Below are positions 25,786 through 36,354 of a stretch of 64,000 bases of DNA, one piece after another. The DNA comes from Liopterus haemorrhoidalis (taxonomy: Eukaryota; Arthropoda; Insecta; Coleoptera; Dytiscidae). The stretch is from positions 18,499,403 through 18,563,402 of the forward strand of contig OZ020617.1 in NCBI GenBank assembly GCA_963971575.1, written 5' to 3'. The stretch's first letter is position 1. Each line of letters opens with the position of its first letter. Below the pieces are notes generated by a model, which worked only from the letters and a program-made list of their open reading frames with translations, did no database searches and was not told the origin of the DNA. The translations under genes were made by a program, and so were the position numbers.

Positions 25786-25823
25786 TACAGAATTTGTGAC
25801 AGTTAGAAGTAAAAGATGAAGAC

Positions 25824-26285
25824 TTGGAAATATACACAAAGCATCTTCAAAAATTGAGCGTGGATTTTAAATTACATTTTAAAAGGGGGGGTTTAGAGAA
25901 CATGCACATCCCAGATTGGATTATCGCACCCTTTTTTGCAGACGTTGAAAAACCCGATAGTAATATACAAGTTGAACTTATTAAATTGTCAGTTGATCGT
26001 GAAGCTTAAATGCTTTTTAAAAATATTACTTTAAGTTACTGTTGGACTAATGTAAATGTTATACAGAAATATTCAAAACTGCCATTTCCGAAAGTTCCCT
26101 TTTTGCTAGCATTTCCAAGCTCGTATATGGTTGAGGCTGGTTTTAGCCATGTTAATTCCATCCTGACAAAACAGAGAAACAAGTTAGATGTAGAATTCCG
26201 TGGCGATTTAAGGCTGAAATTAACTATTTTTGAACCCGACATTGCTAATCTTGCAAAGAGTCACCAACCAAACCAGTCACAATGA
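25824..26285 (+). pseudogene. hAT transposase C-terminal part, one stop
   Basis: One reading frame from 25824 to 26285 is broken only by a TAA at 26007-26009. It encodes the end of a hAT (SCAN/ZBED-like) transposase: a PDWIIAPF segment (IPDW near residue 30), a linker, then the dimerisation domain with FPSSYMVEAGFSHVNSI, KQRNKLDV and RGDLRLKLTIFEPDI. These correspond to the usual ..sSY.cE..FS.....K...RN.L.....LR.....PdI. The N-terminal BED finger and most of the RNase H-like catalytic core are absent, so it cannot work alone. Confidence 0.85.
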
Positions 26286-26517
26286 CAATGACAGTAAATT
26301 TTATTTAATAATAAAATTATTGCAATAAGATATAATTATACTAGATAAATGTAATATAAATAAAAAACACTGTACAATAAACAATATAAGAAATTACATT
26401 ATTTTTTGCTTGTCCAATTATAATAACGTAATTGTAAAATAGAGGGGGTCGATAAGAAGCCGAGAAACTCTTCTAGGGGACGACGGTCAAAAAAGTTTGG
26501 GGACCCCTGACCTAAAC

Positions 26518-27052
26518 AATCAATAAATCTTAAGTGGAGACTTTCTGGGTCTACGGTTAGACTCTGGATTATCATGGAAATGTCACACTGACAGACTAAG
26601 TAGAAAACTGAGCAAAGCTATTTATGCCATACAACAAGTAAGGAAGATATCAAATGAATCGTTAACCCAGACAACATACTGTTTGTTATTTCATTCGGTC
26701 ATGACTTATAGATTATCAATCTGGGGAAATGCACCAAGGGCGGAAATGATATATCTACTTCAGAAATTCAGCAGTCAGGGTCATTGTAAATGAACCAATA
26801 ACATCATCCTGTAGAATAATATTCAAGGAATTGAATATACTTATGCTTCATTCGCAGTTTATATTTCTTCAAGCCACTAAAGTAAAAAAAATATGTAGAA
26901 ATCTTAGTTTGCGCAAAGAATCTCGTATTTACAACGTGCGATCCAAAGAAAATCTAACTGTGCCTCAATCACGACTGGAAGTAACGAGAAGGATGAACAT
27001 TTGGTTCAGTATTTTCAACAAAATTGATAGAATTATAATAGAAGAAATTTAA
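26518..27052 (+). pseudogene. jockey/CR1-like LINE, 3' part of ORF2
   Basis: Immediately after the hAT target duplication the translation reads FLGLRLDSGLSWKCHTDRL, then LFHSVMTYRLSIWGNAP, the conserved FLG...D..L.W..H and ...S...Y....WG stretch that follows the polymerase domain in these LINEs. A frameshift near 26780 moves the rest into another frame (26831-27052), which contains the expected YNVRSKENLTVPQSRL-like segment. It is probably the continuation of the relic at 25320-25490, split by the hAT. Confidence 0.65.
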
Positions 27053-27430
27053 ATAACTTTTTATAAAATTTCTTGCCAAAAAAGCCTACTATTCTGTTGA
27101 AGAAAAATGAATAAGCATTGTATTTATTGTATTGCAAAATAATCATTTTGTTTTTCATAGAATTTTCTTTTGACATAGCTTGTATATAGTTAAATAACGG
27201 TTTATTATTATTAAGGAGGGGTTTGTAGTACCGCCAGTACAGTCTAGGTTTGCCCAGACGAAACTCTCTTATCTTCATGAGAAGGTCGAGGGAACTTTAT
27301 TATTATTGTTATTATTACTAACAGTATTTAAAAGACTTCAGCAGCATTTAGTATAGTATTTTTTGCAAATATAATAGTAAAATTGCTGATTGTAATGAGG
27401 GATTTAAACGGTTTTTTCCATGTTTGGGTA
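27053..27430. other. no supportable feature
   Basis: Probable decayed 3' flank of the LINE, with TTATTATT runs near 27205 and 27299. Confidence 0.35.
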
Positions 27431-27985
27431 TTTTTTTTTTTTGGGCTAGTTAGCCTCTCGACTTTGCTAGAATAGGGGTGAGTTCGCCTAGACAGGCTAA
27501 CTGCCCGGCCATAGCGGAATAGATACCGAACAGTGTCGCTGAGTAGTTTTGATCAGGTTTTTGAGTGTGGTTTTTGTCAGAGGGTTATTAGACGGAAAAT
27601 CCGTAAGTACGTTGAGTTTTGTATTTTTGTCTTGTGCTAAGTGTGGCGGATTATTGCGCCGATTTTGTAAGTCGATCTAGTTGGCGTCTGCTGTAGGGAT
27701 TGATGGCAACGGGTTAGCTATTTTTATGGGTAGGGCCTGGAGCAGAACCAGATTGGTGTGACTTGTTTGTGGGCCGATCTGGCTGGGCATTCGTTCCAGG
27801 TATTAATGGCAACGCTCTAGATTTTCCTAATAGTGATTGAAACGAACTCCAGGTAGATAGCTTTGCTCGTTAACAGCAGACGGGAGTGTACGGATTTCCG
27901 TAACGGCAGAACGTGGCGATCCGTACTTCTGGCTCAATTTTAATCTACAGATCGCCTGGCGCCCAAATAGTATTAATTATTTATT
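27431..27985 (+). mobile_element. possible solo LTR with primer-binding-like site
   Basis: The block is GC-richer than its surroundings and ends in TGGCGCCCAA at about 27958-27967. That word matches the primer-binding site complementary to tRNA-Lys in many Ty3/gypsy-type elements. A GGCTAGTTAGCCTC palindrome lies near the left side, and TTGATGGCAACG / TTAATGGCAACG recur at 27700 and 27806. No second LTR, no internal coding region and no target duplication were found, so this is a lead only. Confidence 0.25.
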
Positions 27986-28029
27986 TTATTTATATACATC
28001 CGAACGGCACAATATTCTCCATTGGAAGC

Positions 28030-28262
28030 TAGCCGTGTGTACTAGAGGATCGCGCTCATGAAGTAGCAACAACTAAAATGAAATGGGATGGACATCTGAT
28101 GAGAACAAAAGGCAATAGATGGTCGAAAACTGCAACTTTCTGGATATCCAGAGATAAGAAGAACAGAAGAAGCAAGCTGCTAGAAAAATGGAGAAATGAA
28201 AAAGTGGGACATGTAGGTTCTATTTGGATAAGGCTAGCAGAAAAAAAAAAAAAAAAACAAAA
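28030..28262 (+). pseudogene. RTE-like LINE 3' end with poly-A
   Basis: An open frame from about 28048 reads EVATTKMKWDGHLMRTKGNR, then W, then TATFWISRDKKNRRSKLLEKW and GSIWIRLAE before running into an A tract (28239-28256). This is the conserved tail of RTE-like LINE ORFs (KW.GHv.R...nRW......W.p...kR..G.p..RW........W...A). The terminal A run fits a retrotransposed 3' end. Everything upstream is missing (5' truncation). Confidence 0.75.
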
Positions 28263-29039
28263 CTGAAAATACGGAGTGAATTTTCGTATATGCTTTTAAT
28301 TTAAATTGTAAATTAAAGTTAATTAAATGTAAAAATTTATATGCATAAAATATTTATTTGATCCAATCTTTATTATTTTGATTACTATTAAAGTGGCGAG
28401 TCGTTGGCGGTAGCGCTCGTCATAGACCGTAGCAGCAATTTGGGGAAATTGACATAAATTCAAAAAATTCTTAAGTCAACTACAGTTTTCTTGTTTTATA
28501 TTTATTTTTACTCTGTACCTATATTATAACACAACAGAGAAAATTAAAAACCTAAAACATAATCACAAATATTCTACCTATACATATATAATCGCATTAT
28601 TTATTAAAATAATGTGTATTTTGTACTGATTTAATTTTATTTTTAATCAAGACTTTTTTAATTAAATTTGAAATAAAACATATTTGATTTTTTTTGCATT
28701 CATTATTATTTTAATGGAAATAATAATGCATTTTTTTTTTCTATTAGTAAAATAAAATATTAAATAATATACATGAAATTAAATTAAAGTCTGAAAATAA
28801 TATGAACACCTGCAGTTGCCTTAGGTTGGTTTTTTAAATTAAAATAGTTGATGGAAAATGAACGATGGGAAAGAATTACTGAATAGATACATAGAACTAA
28901 TATACATGTCTTTGGATGAATTCATATTTTTGAGATATTGTACATATATTAAAATATATCTTAATTAATTACTATTAAACCAATTTTGTGCTAATGCTAT
29001 TAAATTACCGTAATATAGTTCCGAATATGGGTTCGAGAA
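28263..29039. other. AT-rich DNA, no feature seen
   Basis: Very AT-rich. No ORF or repeat boundary can be supported. Confidence 0.5.
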
Positions 29040-29560
29040 ATTTGTGTTGTTTGCAAAAATAATTTTTTCTTCACAATTTATGGAATCTGGAAGATCATTT
29101 AGATATATTATGAACAAAATTGGACCTAGTATTGGACCTTGTGGAATACATTTTTCACTGTATTGCAGTTTGGACCTTGTGGAATACCGTTTGTTAACAT
29201 TTTGCAGTTAGACAATTCATCTTTGTAACTTGTTTTCTGTTTTTTAAATAAGACAGGATTAGTTGTAACCCGTATACCATATTGATCTAAATTTACAATT
29301 AAGAAGTTAAAATCTATAGTGTCAAAATCTTTACTGCGATCACAAACTATACCCATAACCATATCATTATTTTTGATATACCTGAGCATATAATCATATG
29401 CTTTCAATAAAACAGTTTGAGTCAACTTGTTTCGGCTAAAATCATGTTGACAATATGTGAACACACTAAATTTTTCAAAATAGCTGACTAGCTGATTTTT
29501 ATGATTTATGGTTAGTAACGAAATAGATGTGGAAAAACCCTTACGAATTCTTGGAAGGCG
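29040..29560 (-). pseudogene. jockey-like LINE reverse transcriptase fragment
   Basis: On the minus strand the frame at 29464-29126 shows QHDFSRNKLTQTVLLKAYDY, then VMGIVCDRSKDFDTIDFNFL, equivalent to the catalytic F.DlsKAFDt.d box (A changed to D), and NGIPQGP, the conserved G.PQGS box. The PQG region is followed by a short duplication of about 40 bp (near 29125-29185), after which the expected LGPILFIIYLNDLPDSI continuation is visible to about 29060. The YADD box and both ends are missing. Confidence 0.75.
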
Positions 29561-30599
29561 GGTTTAGAAATTAATTTATAGGTGGAATAAATGTACAGAC
29601 TTAAAATCATATACAGAAAAAAGTTAGATAAGTGATGACAATAACAAAATTATAAAACTTTTTGATAACCCGTCGTATATTAATAAAAGATTCATCGAAA
29701 TTCCGATATAATCTCCTACTAACTTTTTTAATGAACTTAAAAATAATAATCGCCTGCTTACAACGATAGCCGTTAAGTTTTTCTCATTTTCCAAACATTT
29801 ATTCTGATTTACTCCGAATATTACATTTCAGAATAACCTAAATTGCTTTTTTAACCATTAAATTCATTATTATTAGCCATTTACGGTTCATAATGTTTCA
29901 ATATTGCATTCAATAAACACGAATATAATGAAATATGATTTATATTTACAACAATAAACCTTAATGCAAGGTTAAAACCATTTACTATCAAAATGTTAAA
30001 TGCAAAACTTTATACGAAACAAATAGAATTATATCAATTACTGTTAAACTTTAGTTTTGTAACTAACGCCACGGTGTTGGAGCGTTCAACTACAACATTG
30101 AATTATTTTGTTAGTAATTTGATTTAAACTGCATTCACACTATATCGCATTGGGAGATGTTTAAATCTCAGTAGAGATTACAGCAAATTCATTTGAATAC
30201 GTAGGTAAAAAATGTTGTCAAGTTTTCGAAACTGACGACATCTCTTTGATCAGAACGTGTAACTAATTTGTGACGTGAATAATCAAGTGTTTTGTGTTGA
30301 AAAAAGGTTTCATTAACAATCTAGGTCGATTGGGACGAGTTTTTTTCGGGAGTTAAAATTAGGAAGTGGATTTGATACTTTTGTCGTTGTTTTATCTAGG
30401 ACCACGATATGAGTAGGATTACAGAAAGAGTTTTACGTTGAAATTCGCAAAAGAATTCACGCTTAAGTTCCCAACCCTTTACCAAGCTAATTGAAAAACC
30501 TTTTATTTCTATTTTTGAATATATATGTTTGTTAGCGTTTACTTTAATAACAACAATAATTGTTAAAAATAAAAAGAGCCATTTGCATATAAGATGGTT
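29561..30599. other. AT-rich DNA, no feature seen
   Basis: No domain-bearing ORF was seen; opposed short ORFs at 30396-30748 partly overlap the next LINE relic. Confidence 0.45.
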
Positions 30600-32040
30600 A
30601 CTATCCAAAAAGGGGATAACATACATTTCAAAAATCTGTAACGGTATCTTAAGGTTCGGCTATTTCCCAAAACATTAGAAACATGCCACAATAATCTCGG
30701 TACCCAATCCGAAAAAGGACAAAGCAAAAACTCAAAATTACTGTCCAATTAGCATGTTGAGCCTGTTAAGCACATTTATTAGAAAAGTAACCAAACGTAA
30801 ACAATATAAAAAAATTGTGATGGTGCGATAACCTATAACATTGGTCAAAAAGGTGTACACGTTAGACTGAAAAGACAGCTACCTCAAGACAAATACAACA
30901 GCAGCAATGCAGTGACAGTGCCAGTGACAGTACCGTGACTTAATTTAAGATTAAATATTAGCATAGATACCAGAAACTATACATACAATAGACATAAGTG
31001 ATACATTATTAAGTTACATTTTGAGTACTTTTAGGATAGTTAAGTTTGTCCCAGCAATATTAGATAAAAATAATAATAATAATAGTAGCAGAAAGAGTAA
31101 TTATAATTTTTATAAAGAAGCACCTTGAAGAAAACGAAATATCGATAAACTAACAATTTGGCTTTCGCAAACGGCACTTCACTGTACAACAACTATAGAG
31201 GATAACCGAATTAATTTCAGAAGGCTTCAACAAATTTAAATCCACTGGCGTTATATTCCTAGATATAGCAAAGGCCTTTGACAATGTATGGCACGAAGCT
31301 ATACTGTATAAAATGATTAAACTCCAATTTTCACCTGTTCTTACCGATCTTGTGTAACAATACATTCTCAGTAGAAAAAAAAGTACCATCAGGTGTACCC
31401 CAGTGAAGCACACTAGGGCCAACCCTATTTAATATTTACATAAATGATATACCCTAAACGACAGATATAACTGATATTCATCTTGCTCTCTTCGCTGTTG
31501 ACACTGCCAGATTTTGTCAAAATGAATCCTCGTTCCTTATCACTGAAAAAATAAACAATTATCTGTCTGAACTAAGTATAACTATGGATAAACACCTCAC
31601 CTGGAAAAGGCATATTAAGAAATTAAGCAACCATCCAAATGTAAAACTAAATCAACTATGTCCATTCATAAACAAAAAATGAAAACTGAATCATAAAAAT
31701 TACATAATTCTTTTTAATGCTCTTATTCTTCCAATCCTTAGATACGTATGTCCAGCCTGGATATACGCAGAGAAGACGCACTTAAAAAAGCTACAAGTCA
31801 TCCAGAACAAATTTCTGAGTATCATTTCAAATGGTCCATATTATGTGAGAAATTCAGAACTAATCAACGACTTTAAGTAACGAAAATAGAAGACAGCTTA
31901 CTAAACCTAACAACAAGATTTTATGGAAAAGCAAGCCAACACCCTAACCCAGCAATTAGCAGGTTAGGAGACTATGAAAAAAGAACGCACTGGAATCATA
32001 AACGACCCAATATGATATTAGACAATATTATTTAATACCA
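30600..32040 (+). pseudogene. jockey-like LINE ORF2, decayed, with inserted segment
   Basis: Patchy translation gives, in order: ICNGILRFGYFPKTLETCHN (30640-30700, the N-terminal RT approach), QFGFRKRHFTVQQL (31155), STGVIFLDIAKAFDNVWHEA (31240-31300, first catalytic Asp), SGVPQ-stop-STLGPTLFNIYINDIP (31388-31455), and LFAVDTARF at 31487. The last is the FADDTA catalytic box with the second residue pair reading AVD. Then come YVCPAWIY and a C-terminal tail to about 32040. The segment 30800-31085 does not fit the protein and ends in a TAA-repeat (31070-31084), so it looks like the 3' end of another LINE inserted here. Many stops and frameshifts. Confidence 0.75.
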
Positions 32041-32494
32041 GAATCTAAATTGCAATTCCATACATTAACAGTTTATTTTTTAGTTATTTTTTCCTGTGAT
32101 ATAATTTAGGTGTAAGTTGTATACCGTGAGTTTATTTTATCATAAAACATAGAGGTTTAATTTCTATAACAACCGTTGTTTGACAGCAAAGTAGAATGCG
32201 TTTATTTTAAAATAGAACATACTTCATAGCTTACTTGATTATATTTTTTAGGAAATAAATAGGAATGAAAAATTAAAAATATATTTATTAATAATCATAA
32301 AAATTGGAAAAAACATAAAATTAAAATTATCTACAACAAATTTTCAAATATTACTCCATTCACAGGCAAACAATGCACCAAAATGTCGAAAAAAAATTGC
32401 ATAACATTAATTCATTGCATCGGTCTTATTCTGTGGGTTTCATTTTTAGGGTTTTGTAGGTATGACCAAAAAACCCTTATACCGTCATTTTGTC

Positions 32495-32559
<65 letters not shown>
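32495..32559 (+). repeat. (TCTG)n microsatellite in repeat copy 3
   Basis: About 15-16 perfect TCTG units, the complement of the CAGA array in copies 1 and 2. Confidence 0.95.
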
Positions 32560-32560
<1 letters not shown>

Positions 32561-33039
32561 TCGGTAAAAATTGTAGCCAAACGGCTAAACCTAGAGAGTT
32601 GAAAATTGGCATGCTTGTACAACTTTTTGACCCGCACATAGGAAAAATACTAAAACATCTAAAAAACATATCCCCCTAAAAATATAAACAAATATGTGCT
32701 CATCGAAAAAAAAAATATTTTTTTAAAATTCTGAGTAGGGTATCAAATGAAAGCCCTTAGTACGTGGATTAACGATCAAAATTTAATTTTTGCAAAATAA
32801 ATTATTTTGAGGCGATTTTTGCCAAAATTGTGCAAAAAAATTTTTGTCCCACACCCTGTAGCCCAGATGGTTTAAACTAAAAATGTGAAAAAATTCTAAG
32901 TAATGTATAATGGTGTGAACTGGAATAGTACAACAGGAATTTTTGATCAGATTATGTTTTCGGAAAATAACGCATTTTTTGTGTTTTTTTGTTGACGATG
33001 CATACATGTTATACTCTTATAACACACTCAGTTGATAAG

Positions 33040-33118
33040 CGTTTGGTGGTCTAGTGGCTCAGTTGCTCGACAACCACACAGGATCGTTATTCACTCCACA
33101 GGTTCGTCCTGGCTTGTG
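33040..33118 (+). repeat. tRNA-like module inside repeat copy 3
   Basis: The segment has TTTGGTGGTCTAGTGGCTCA (A-box like) and about 45 bp later CAGGTTCGTCCTGG (B-box-like core GGTTCG in a good T-arm stem). It occupies the position of the tRNA-like segment of copies 1 and 2 but is very different in sequence. It does not close into a complete cloverleaf. Confidence 0.5.
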
Positions 33119-33616
33119 GAGTCAATTTTATTTTTTGTTTTTTTTTTTTATATTTATTATGTTTAAATTAATTTGTTAAAATTCTAGTTATATTTTAGCA
33201 CATTTTGAATTTAATTTTCAAGAGCGTAAATTTAATAACCAATTGGAATTATATTTTCATTCTGTGTCATTTATACGAAGCCAGAGGGGCGGAGCGTATG
33301 ATTTAAGACAACCAATGAAAGCCATAGGCCCAATTTTCAAAATCTTAATGAACCTTGTTATATAAAAATACTGCACTTATTTAGAAACCTAAATAATGAT
33401 ATTAGGTATTCGAATTAAAATTAACAAAAAAATATTTTAACATAAAATTTGTTTTTAAAGCTCTGAGATTAACAGACGATAAATTATTTTAAAAAGATCG
33501 TTCATTTTGCCGTGGTTACTACAAAGCAAAATTTGTCCTACACACTCAGCATGCCGCCTTCACTTATTATATACCTGCGAAACCCTGCAATGTGTGAAAA
33601 TTCACACTTCACATCA

Positions 33617-34190
33617 ATTTTTTATTCTAGCTATTAGTTTTTCTGTAAGTTAAATTTTGGCCATAACAAAATTAGCTTTTCATATATCCCCAATAAAATA
33701 AAATTCTTCGGTGCTAATTCCGGCGACCTAGCAGCCCATTCTATTTCGTCACTACGTCCAATCCAACATCGAGGAAATATATGATTTAAAAATGTTTTAA
33801 TTATTCTAACATTATGCGCTAGGACACCGTTGTGTTGAAACCACAATTAACCTGGAATATTTAGTGCGAATAGGTATTGCTTTATTTTCTAACAATTCTA
33901 GATATTTTTGAACAGTAAGGTTTTCGTCTATAAAAAAAGGATATCATTATATGCGTTCCTACCAAACCTGCACAAACGTTCACCATTTCTGGCCGTTATG
34001 TTCTGGTAGTATTACATAAATATAAATTTTCTCGATTCCAATATCAGCAGTTTTGAGAATTAACGCCACCATGAATGTAGAACATAGACTCATCGGTAAA
34101 ATGAATTTTATTTACATTATTTTCATTATTATTAATTCTCCCCATAGTTATTTCGCCAAAATGATTTTTTTCTCATAATCGTTCAGCAAC
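33617..34190 (-). pseudogene. DDE transposase with all three catalytic sites eroded or displaced
   Basis: The minus-strand frames give IHFTDESMFYIHGGVN (first catalytic region, Asp present, about 34100), then in another frame PFFIDENLTVQKYLELLENK (33870-33950). The frame 33846-33634 follows with WFQHNGVLAHNVRIIKTFLN, RCWIGRSDEIEWAARSPELA and PKNFILLGI. Family members read QDGAPPH and PDLxPxDFFLWG, so here the second Asp is Asn and the third Asp is Asn. The spacing between these two positions is 41 residues. The N-terminal DNA-binding region is absent. It is a dead relic related to, but distinct from, the element at 6957-8268. Confidence 0.75.
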
Positions 34191-34295
34191 TTCTTATCTA
34201 TTTTAAAATAAACGCATTTTACATTGCTATCAATCAACGGTTGTTATAGAAATGATATCTATATGTCCTATGATAAAATAAACTCACGCTATATA

Positions 34296-35034
34296 TATGA
34301 GGTTGTCAAGGATGGAATTTGTAGAAAAAAGGCAAAGTTGGTTGATAACTTACAAATATAAGGAAGAATTTTATTCATCAATGTATGCACCCATATTGTC
34401 TATATACTTTTGCCATTTAAGCGCCAGGTTGTTCAGGCCGGTGGTAAAAACCCTGGCGGACGATAGTTAATGAATTCCTGGAAGGCCAGTTTTACAGCAT
34501 TGTCGGAATTAAACTGTTTTCCTATTAAAAACTTTTCCAAATTGCGGAAGAAGTGGTAGTCAGTGGGGGCTGAGTCTGGTGAGTGTGGAGGGTGATGAAG
34601 AAATTCCAACTCTAATTCTTGTAGTTTTGACATTTGTGCAGTGTGTGGTCTAGCGTTATCATGCAATAAGATAGGAGTAGATCTGTTGACCAATCTAGGC
34701 TGTTTTTCTTTAAGTTTTTGCATCATTTCATCCAGTTGGTTGCAGTGTATTTCTGCTGTGGTCGATGAGTCAGGTTTTTTTTTGTGTTTAAGTTATCTGT
34801 ACGAAATTTGGCGAACCAATTTGATATTTGCTGCGTAGTAACACTAGAGTCAAATACACTATTAATATTTCGGTTTGCGATGCCGTAATTCCATGTAAGA
34901 ACTCATACTTCATAATAGTGCGAATTTACGACCGTTCCATTTTCAACAAAATTATTTAAAAAAAAAGTTTTTGATATATTTTAGATCATACAATGATTTC
35001 TTTAAATACAAATTTCATCCTTGACCATCTGATA
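34296..35034 (-). mobile_element. mariner deletion derivative, copy 2 (inverted)
   Basis: The element is 34298-35032 between TA at 34296-34297 and 35033-35034. The left end begins TGAGGTTGTCAAGGATGGAA and the right end, inverted, TCAGATGGTCAAGGATGAAA. It shares the internal deletion of copy 1 at 20482-21320. It begins only six bases beyond the right TA of the DDE transposon at 32122-34291. Confidence 0.9.
34433..34935 (-). pseudogene. mariner transposase, internally deleted
   Basis: The longest open part (34726-34433) reads MMQKLKEKQPRLVNRSTPIL, then LHDNARPHTAQM with the second catalytic Asp, and SPDSAPTDYHFFRNLEKF with the third. This copy has 32 residues between the two, against 34 in canonical mariner, because of a small deletion. 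Upstream, on the minus strand near 34935, the MERS-type start and the helix-turn-helix (VTTQQISNWFAKFRT-like) remain, but the middle third with the first Asp is lost at an A-rich junction. Compare copy 1: its second half is frameshifted while this one is open. Confidence 0.8.
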
Positions 35035-35955
35035 ATAACATTGGAAATATTATGTATTATTATTGGAAAAGAGCTCTTAGGTCGGGGTTAAATGAATAAA
35101 TATTATTATGGTGTAAGATGGTTAATTATTAGTAAGTATTAAAAAAACGACAACTGATAAACTTATTAAATCAAGAGTACATAATCTAAAGGTCGCAAAA
35201 CGTTTTCAACGCGCCGTTTTCTTTGCACCATTGCAGTAACATAGCATTTAACTTTTCAAATGTTGGAACTAAGTTCAACAGAAATTCTAATAAAATATAA
35301 ATAATAAATAAATAATATACTGTACACTCCTAATTGTTCTGGCAAAGAACAATACCAACAGTTAGTATAATATGTATGTACAGTTGGCCTAGAGAGGGCT
35401 CTATTGTATTGTATTTCATATAAATGACTTATAACCACTTTCAAATAATTACGCGTTAACTACAGCGATTGTGGCGTCTCTTTAATTTACAAATACTGTT
35501 TGATAAATTAATATTTAAACATGTGGATATGAAACGAAGATATAATACATTTAAATTAAATATTTAGTAAATTTATTTGTGGCACATGGTTTGCTACTAG
35601 TTACATTAGAACATTATTGTTCAATACAAAACAATTGATATCTACTCTCAATAAATAACTAAACATTAATTTTAACAATTATAGTCGAAATTTGGTTGAT
35701 GGATAATTAACCAATATAGCAGTTAGTTTTTAATTAAAGTGCATAATACCGCAGGCAACAATTAACAAACCTTTATTTATTTACCAATATGTAATAATGG
35801 CTCTTTTGAACAAATAAAATCTGCAGCATTTATATATGCAATTGTGGAATTGCTAATTATACGATAAATTTGATAAATTTCGAACGAATAATTATTTACT
35901 CGTTTACAATTGTCTGTTTTGTGTTGAACAAATGAAATTTTGACTTTTTATGGAT
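35035..35955. other. AT-rich DNA, no feature seen
   Basis: No ORF or bounded repeat can be supported. Confidence 0.5.
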
Positions 35956-36354
35956 TAACAATATTCAATTAAAACACTAGGTTGGTTTCACAAATATATT
36001 TATTTTACTCAATACGTATTTCGGCTATTAAGCCATTCTCAAGCGTTACAAATTAAATTAACTAAAAATAAAAATGCAATAATATATATACAATGTCTGT
36101 ACAGAGGTAGGTGGTTGGGGGGGTTACAAATAAGGTGACAATTATAGTTTTATTATAGGGCTGTTGTATAACTCTACCTGTTCATTCATTATGGGTATTC
36201 CTGACTGTAATTGTTTGTGGATTTTCAAATGTTCTAGGAGAGTAAGTCTTTGGTTATTGTTATTTATATGAATTACCGAGCTGTCATCTGTCTTTAAGAT
36301 GTGGTTATTAGAAATGCAATGCTTTGCGACATTTGAGGAATCTGGTTATTGGTT

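Larger units (their letters stand above)
25594..26517 (+). mobile_element. hAT transposon with perfect 8-bp duplication
   Basis: The element occupies 25602-26509. It is flanked by ACCTAAAC at 25594-25601 and again at 26510-26517. Its ends begin CAGGGGTCCCCAAA on each side (right end inverted, GTTTGGGGACCCCTG). A second echo of the left end (GGGGGTCGAT repeated at 25635-25695) and a long TA microsatellite (about 25720-25782) precede the coding relic. At 908 bp it is an internally deleted copy. Confidence 0.95.
32444..33616 (-). repeat. CAGA-microsatellite repeat family, copy 3 (inverted)
   Basis: This is the longest copy (1173 bp), in the opposite orientation to copies 1 and 2. In plus-strand view it starts TTTTTAGGGTTTTGTAG and ends TTCACACTTCACATCA. 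The TCTG array is at 32495-32559, the conserved block at 32571-32900 and a tRNA-like segment at 33040-33118. It lies wholly inside the DDE transposon 32124-34289. Apparent ORFs (32383-32679, 32412-32669) arise from the microsatellite. Confidence 0.9.
32122..34291 (-). mobile_element. DDE (DD41D-type) transposon with long inverted repeats
   Basis: The element is 32124-34289 between TA dinucleotides (32122-32123 and 34290-34291). The left end begins CCGTGAGTTTATTTTATCAT and the right end, inverted, GCGTGAGTTTATTTTATCAT. Similarity continues inward for about 95-100 bp at each end through TTTCTATAACAACCGTTG and GCGTTTATTTTAAAATAGA. It holds a decayed transposase on the minus strand and was later entered by the CAGA repeat at 32444-33616. 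Without that insertion it would be about 1.0 kb, so it is also internally deleted. Confidence 0.85.
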
